A stretch of DNA of 64,000 nucleotides from Polytrichum commune (Eukaryota > Streptophyta > Polytrichopsida > Polytrichales > Polytrichaceae). How positions within the stretch are numbered: the stretch's first letter is position 1; every line of letters starts with the position of its first letter. Location: positions 23,992,001 through 24,056,000 of the forward strand of contig OX485804.1 in the NCBI GenBank assembly GCA_950295325.1. The letters run 5' to 3'. Both the position numbers and the translations under genes were made by a program. This document shows positions 58,017 through 64,000 of this stretch, one piece after another. The notes beneath the pieces are model-generated. The model was not told where the DNA came from. It made no database searches and saw nothing but the letters and a program-made list of their open reading frames with translations.

Positions 58017-59849
58017 GGAGTTGTTGAATCTATGGCTCAGGGGGAGCCGGTGCCGAGCCGCGGCTGAGCAGGAGCGTCCCCAAAATTCGAGGCGGAATCG
58101 GGAACCAGCGCGGCACACCTCTTCCTGTAATGCCGTGGCCTCAGAGTGCAGAGTGGCGGATAGCCGGAGCAGTGTGTGGGATGTAGAACCTTAGCTGCAG
58201 TTGTGAGCAATGGAGTGCCCAGGCGCGAATTACTCGCTCGACGGGTTTCACATTATGACCAGATCGGATCAGGGTCATTATGACATCATGGGATTAGAGT
58301 CACTTCGACCATCATCTCTACACATGATAACATGGTCCATTAATGGCCATGTTATGATGATTGCACACCTGGTGCAGATGGGGGGTACTAGTAGCGTCAC
58401 GATCACCCTCCACCCGAATTGAGCTATATAGCGCGCGCTAAAAAGACCCGTCTGACTGGGTCCACAACAAGACGGACACCACAGGCAAAGAGAAATTCAA
58501 CAAAGCACCAACATAAGCTTGAGAACATTTGGCAGCTACTATTCGTGTTGGGGTTATGTCGCTGCAAATGTCCCTGCTGCGGCAGTTATGGAGTCCACCA
58601 AAAGTGTAGAATTGAGGAGAGAGTCAAATGGTTTGTTGAAACTCACCCAGCTAACTAGCTCTTCAAGGGGCACATCGAGTCCATGCCCATGTCAGCTATT
58701 GGCCCACTGTGCCATCTGTGGAAACAGGGGTTTGGTCTTCATTTTCTCGAATGATGACGCTGCACTTGATGCCTACTCACAATGCCAAGGACCCATATGA
58801 TGGAGTTCTCCCATAATGAAAATCCCCCTGCAATCATTGTGATTCAATTGCAGGCAACGAATTAATCATCGATGTAAAGGATGGAAATATGTTGAGGTTA
58901 AAAACATACCCTCCTCCAAAATTCAGGCCCTTCAACCTCGCCTGGCTATCACAAAAACGATCCATGGCCTCGAATCAGCTGTCTGTCTCGCGCAGTTGTC
59001 TGTGAACCCAAAGACTTCTCCCACAACTTCATCATCAACTGCCATTTCATGAGTCCCTGACTCGCCTCGTACACATCACTCCATCGAAACGCCCCAGATT
59101 TTGGAGTACGGGGGGTACTTGGAGTCTTCAAGTATGTTTGCTTGTCCTGTTGCACCTGGCAATCATCAACATTTCCATACGCAATAGTCAGGAGCATGTC
59201 CAGTACAGATACAGCTGCAGGGGAATACTTACAACATGGTCGATAGTCTGCCACATAGCCAGCGTAGCGCCGTAGTTGACCATAACTGACGTCACCCCAA
59301 AACCTTAATACCGCATGCAACATTTACAAAAATTGAGCATTTACAAGCAGAGTATTGCTTTGTCTGGTGACTGACAGAGGCGGGATGGAACGGTGACTTT
59401 CAAAAACAAGTCTGCGAGTTTGAGGGCCGGACTGAAATGGAAAATGTCCTTCATGTGAGATCGCAGAAGACCGACACCGGGTCCAAAATGCCCCTGTCAT
59501 GTGGCCCATACACATTCCAGAAACAACAGTTTCGGGGCCCAGACGCTCCCGACTGCACGCACATCTGTCTCTACGTTATCACCCATGACCAGGCCACTAC
59601 ACTGGAGTCTAACTGGAATGGGGCGATCGGCCACCCAAACTTGAGCGCCAAACAGTGCTGGTATTCGTGAAACTCAGAGTGAACGTCGTCGGTATCGGCG
59701 TGGAGAAGATTGGCCGCACTTGCTCTTCGCGGAGTCAGCGACCGCGCCGAGCTGCACACACACAACCTTCAAAGTACGCTCCGAAGCACCTTCCTACAAG
59801 GCCACCACACGTCTCCCACCTGTTAGATGTCGCACATGCATCCTGCGGA
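58017..59849. other. Region between the B3 and piggyBac genes
   Basis: GC-richer, without a secure gene. A minus frame at 58949-59323 has splice-like borders (CCTGCAG at about 59230, GCCAG|GTGCAA at about 59158) and ordinary composition, so it could be exons of an unrecognised gene. GACCC..GGGTC at 58446-58463 is a small hairpin. I could not locate piggyBac terminal repeats or a TTAA border. Confidence 0.3.
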
Positions 59850-62800
59850 CTATAACCTCTCGTGTTGAGCCTGGTAGCAAGTTTCCGGGCACATCCACTT
59901 GTTTCCACAAGCTGTGCAGAACCACTTCTGCACACGTCCACATATCACACAGCGCCTCTTCAATTTGGAACGATACAGTGTGTGGACAGCACGGGGGTGT
60001 CGCAGTCTCGGGTCTGGATGGACATGCCCTCTTCTACGGGCATGTATTGCCTCTGCAGCAAGGTACTTGCCCACAGCGATCTTGAAAGCCAAATGTGAGG
60101 TGACCGGCAATCCGAGGTCCTCCATTTGCTTCACCCAAGTCACATATGAATTCACCATGGTCTGATCCACGATGAGGTGAAAGATTTTCACCCACCACTT
60201 GTGGCACCTCAGCTGTGAGGAATAGTTGCCGCGGAGCTGGTCTGTAACATCGACACCGCGCATGTACTCGACGTACTGCCGGTGCATTGGAGAGGATGGC
60301 ACCACCAACTGGCCTTGAAGTCCCGGGATTCTCCGAAGAACCTTACTGTTCGGCTCCCAGGGGGCGGCTGCAGTGCTTAGCAGGGTGACCAGCTTCTTGT
60401 CCTGCCACAAGACTACGCCCATCTGTCGGTGCACGTGAGTCCATATAACCATAGATCCCCTCACATTGGTGTCAGGCTCCCGATAGACGCCGTCGGGCAG
60501 GTTCTTGCTGGTGCGCCGCACGGTGCCCGTGGCCCAAATCCCCTTGCACATCAGGTCATGGAAGAGGTTCACACTAGCAAAAAAGTTGTCGATCACTAAA
60601 CAGTGGCCCCGGTTTTCCAGACCCCTCACCATCCGCTCGACCACGTGATATCCCAAACCATGCGGCCCTGCCCCTGTTCCCTCTCCGAAGTAAACCTCCA
60701 TCTGCCAGACAAACCGGCTTTTGGAGCTCGCAAGCAGCCATACCTTAATCCCGAACCTTACGGGCTTGTCGGGCATGAATTGCCGAATGAAGCAGTAACG
60801 CCCTTTGTAGGGGATTACACACTCATCAACCGTTATCTCCCGCTCGAGGTTATAGATATCCTTTGAAACTTTGACAAACATTTCAACAAACCATCTTGTC
60901 TTGGCAATCCTGTCATACCTAGGGTCACTCACATCCCGCACTATACTAATGTTGTCAACCAGATGCAAACAGCGCATGATATCCTCCCACCTCTCTAAAG
61001 TCATGATGGACGAAATTAACGAACAGTAAAGGAAAGGTTGGCTTCGCATCCAGTATTGTCTAACGCTCGGGAGACGTTTGCAGCCCATGAGGATACAAAT
61101 TCCCAGCCATCCCCGAATGTCGGCGCGATTCACGTCCTTCCATGAAGGGCCACCCTTAGTGCGCGGCAATTCGTTATCCCGGGAAGGCAAAACTGCCCTT
61201 GCATACCTGTTGGTCTCAAGTACAACCCGATCCACAATCGCATTAGTCCAGTACATATCAAAAACCGTATGTGGCAGAGGAATGCCATTGGGCATAGGGG
61301 ACTTCAAACCTGGCATCGGGCCTGTGAAGTTGTCACGGGATCTAACGAAGTCCACGCTAGCTGAATTCCAGGATCCCTTCCTATAGTATTCGGCCAGCTG
61401 GTCAGTGTCCATGGGCACGGGTGTGAATGATTCCGGGCTCATGCACCACTGTTCCAGTCCGGGTGCGGGGGTGTCGCGCACCTCTCCATGAGGAGTGCCC
61501 GAAACACCATGGGCACAAGGGGGACCCCGGAGTGACACCCGGGACTTGTGGCGCCATTGATGAGAGGGCCCAAGTGATCCTAGTGTGGGTGAGGGCCCCG
61601 GGCGTTGGGAACGCCTCCCACCCACTGAGACTAGGAAGCATGAGGGTAAGGCCATGAGCTATGTGTAGCTCATAGCGTGGTGATTCTAGAATGCTCAAGA
61701 ACACCTCAATCGGAGGTGTGAGCTAGGAGTTATGGCCATTTGAGTGGGGCGCTGTCCCGGGACAGCGCCCTGGTGCAGCAGTGCCTGGGAGTGACTCCCG
61801 GGACTGCCAAGGTTCAAAGAGGCATAACGTCCTCATAACTTGCCCAAATGGGGCAAGTGAGGAGTCCATCGGCATCTACGTGAAACGTAGATGAAGATAG
61901 AGTGGTTGGTTGCTAGCCTTGGACATCATACAAGGAAGTTATGATGGTCTGAAGCTGTGGGGGGCTTCTAGGCCCAGCGGCTAAGGGGAAAATGTCCACT
62001 TGGCCCCAACTCTTGGTAGAGAGACAAGAGGTTGGTTGACGGTGGGGTAGGGGCCCCGCGTAGAGTCCTAGAGGCTTATATGGGTGAGGTGGTGTGGCCT
62101 CACCCACCCGAGGCCGAACGGCACGGCCTCCATGGGCATTGGCCCAATGTGAGGCCATAGTTGCCTAGTATGGTTCGGGTTGTTGTAGTGTTGCTCCGGC
62201 AACGCGATGATCAACATAGGATTGGACTTCCATGGATGGAAGTCCACATCTAGGAATGGGTTACCGATTAAGGGGTGAGTCCCAAAAGCAAAGTAGGAGG
62301 GTTGGTTCCCTCCTATGAACTATAAGGTCCGGGGTAGGAGGAGCTAACCATTAGCATGGCGGAATGCGAATGGTTAGCGTTCGTAACCTTTGCTAGAATG
62401 GAAAATTGGCAAGATTGCTAAGGGGGTTAGCAAGGGTTGCGACAGGGGGGCTCACTGTCATCTAAATTATCGACCTCGAATTCAGAGTCCGAGCTTTCAA
62501 ATGTATCACAAAACTCTGGGAGCCATTCGTCGCCACTAGAGTCCGTCTCAAGCCTCCCCATGTCCAGCCCACCGGCGGGGGTCACAGGTGCGTTAGAGGA
62601 GAGCAAATAGTCGGGTAGCCCAAGACTTACCTGCGGAAATGTATCCCTGGCTGTCGAATCCTGGGTACCATCGACACCCTCAGTTTCGCCGGGCGCATCG
62701 TAGTCATCGATGGGGTAGCATCCTCGTTGGCCGGGTATCCCAGAGATATTGATGTTCTTAGCCACATGCTCTGAGAGTCCGGGACCTGTGCCGCTCCCCA

Positions 62801-63090
62801 CCCCGCTCGCAGCTCCGTCCAAGTCAGCACTCCCATTCAGTTCAACAACCGCCCCACCAAGTACACCCCCGGAATCAGGCACAGGGCTGAAACAATGTTG
62901 CCTCTTCCACCATCCGTATCCATGTCCACCTTCGCTTCTGTAAGCCCGAACCAGAGGACCATCCGCCACTCTCACGTCATCCTCGTTGAGGTGGCACTCA
63001 TTGTCATACCCCCCCAGGTCGCACAACACCATCCTCATCCCAGTCGCGGCATGAACACCCTCCCCGATGACATCCCCCTGCGTCCACGAA
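59850..63090 (-). pseudogene. PiggyBac-type transposase gene, split by solo LTRs
   Basis: Coding parts are 63090-62445 and 61471-59850 on the minus strand, in frame once LTR (e) and one TSD copy are removed. The first part is acidic (SSGDEWLPEF, SSDSEFEVDNLDD), like piggyBac N-termini. The second has the three catalytic Asp regions: 'ITVDECVIPYKGR' (Asp at 60825-60827), 'CLVIDNFFASVNLF' (60588-60590) and 'MRGVDVTDQLRGNY' (60249-60251). A C-terminal Cys-rich zinc finger (CVICGRVQKWFCTACGNKW, then CPETC) follows. No frameshift or stop occurs in the catalytic part. The 5' end lies beyond LTR (f) or outside the window. PiggyBac cuts and pastes at TTAA; such genes are uncommon in plants. The leader of the open frame at 61655-61472 is LTR sequence and not part of the gene. 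Confidence 0.85.
61472..62444 (+). mobile_element. Family-2 solo LTR (e), inside the piggyBac gene
   Basis: 973 bp flanked by GGGGG at 61467-61471 and 62445-62449. It carries the perfect 22-bp palindrome around GCTGTCCCGGGACAGC and the other LTR hairpins. Confidence 0.95.
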
Positions 63091-64000
63091 TGTCGCGCAC
63101 CTCTCCATGAGGAGTGCCCGAAACACCATGGGCACAAGGGGGACCCCGGAGTGACACCCGGGACTTGTGGCGCCGTTGGTGAGAGGGCCCAAGTGATCCT
63201 AGTGTGGGCGAGGGCCCCGGGCGTTGGGAACGCCTCCCACCCACGGAGACTAGGAGGCACAAGGGTAAGGCCATGAGCTATGCGTAGCTCATGGCGTGGT
63301 GATTCTAGAATGCTCAAGAACACCTCAATCGGAGGTGTGAGCTAGGAGTTATGGCCATTTGAGTGGGACGCTGTCCCGGGACAGCGCCCTGGTACAGCAG
63401 TGCCTGGGAGTGATTCCCGGGACTGCCAAGGTTCAAACAGGCATAACTTCCTCAAGACTTGCCTGAATGGGGCAAGTGAGGAGTCCATCGGCATCTACGT
63501 GAAGCGTAGATGAAGATGGAGTGGTTGGTTGTTATGATCAGACATCATACAAGGAAGTTATGATGGTCTGAAGTTGCTGGGGGCTTCTAGGCCCAGCGGC
63601 TAAGGAAAGTGTCCACTTGGCCCCAACTCTTGGTAGAGAGACAAGAGGTTGGTTGACGGTGGGGTAGGGGCCCCGCGTAGAGTCCTAGAGGCTTATATGG
63701 GTGAGGTGGTGTGGCCTCACCCACCCGAGGCCGAACGGCAAGGCCTCCATGGGCTTTGGCCTATTGTGAGGCCATAGTTGCCTAGTATGGTTCGGGTTGT
63801 TGTAGTGTTGCTCCGGCAACGCGATGATCAACATAGGATTGGACTTCCATGGATGGAAGTCCACATTGGGGAAATGGGTTACCGATTAAGGGGTGAGTTC
63901 CGAAAGCAAAGTAGGAGGGTTGGTTCCCTCCTATGAACTATTGGTCCGGGGTTAGAGGAGCTAACCATTAGCATGGCGGTATGCGAAGGGTTAGCCACTC
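63091..64000 (+). mobile_element. Family-2 LTR (f), cut by the window end
   Basis: It starts TGTCGCGCACC at 63091, preceded by ACGAA; the last expected ~60 bp are outside. It interrupts the N-terminal part of the piggyBac gene. Confidence 0.9.

Noticed and set aside
58446-58463. GACCC..GGGTC hairpin as a piggyBac terminal repeat
   Set aside because: No TTAA beside it and no matching copy on the other side of the transposase gene within the window.

Overview
The window is nuclear DNA of a land plant: plant-type Ty3/gypsy LTR retrotransposons, a Mutator-like transposase, a B3 DNA-binding-domain gene with short GT..AG introns, telobox promoter motifs, and no bacterial operon structure. An intact-looking piggyBac-type transposase gene is unusual for flowering plants, so a seed-free plant (bryophyte, lycophyte or fern) is my tentative guess. 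Almost everything is transposon-derived.

Layout. 1-1678: inverted piece of a long LTR (family B). 1679-19532: most of a DNA transposon here called T. It carries a decayed MULE-like transposase (+ strand, 14940-18318) and, divergently, a multi-exon gene M (- strand, 14740 to 3379) whose large introns are filled by a satellite of short GC-rich palindromes. 19577-20222: LINE remnant. 20557-21979: solo LTR with 5-bp TSD. 23595-28031: old LTR remnant split by a TSD-bounded retroelement. 28032-40303: unrecognised element C, split by a complete young gypsy element A (28235-39352; LTRs equal in length, TSD GCGGA, 2079-residue gag-pol on the - strand). 40304-47718: family-B LTR, primer-binding site and a gag-protease ORF that lacks reverse transcriptase, RNase H and most of integrase. 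47724-49805: the remainder of transposon T, with the last exons of gene M on the + strand. 50230-64000: six copies of a hairpin-rich LTR (family 2), mostly solo, that have broken a B3-domain gene and a piggyBac transposase gene.

Main result. Gene M is cut in two. Its first exons lie on the - strand at 8739-3379 and its last exons on the + strand at 48546-49398. The DNA beside the two cut ends (1679 and 47723) rejoins into one satellite unit sharing a 5-bp duplication (CCATA), and the intron phases match across the gap. The simplest explanation is a retroelement insertion in an intron followed by an inversion of about 40 kb between inverted family-B LTRs. Put back in order, T is a roughly 20-kb transposon encoding a MULE-like transposase plus a protein with a ParB-like region and a beta-class amino-methyltransferase fold. 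I do not know of a described plant transposon with that cargo. The transposase and gene M both carry lesions, so this copy is probably dead.
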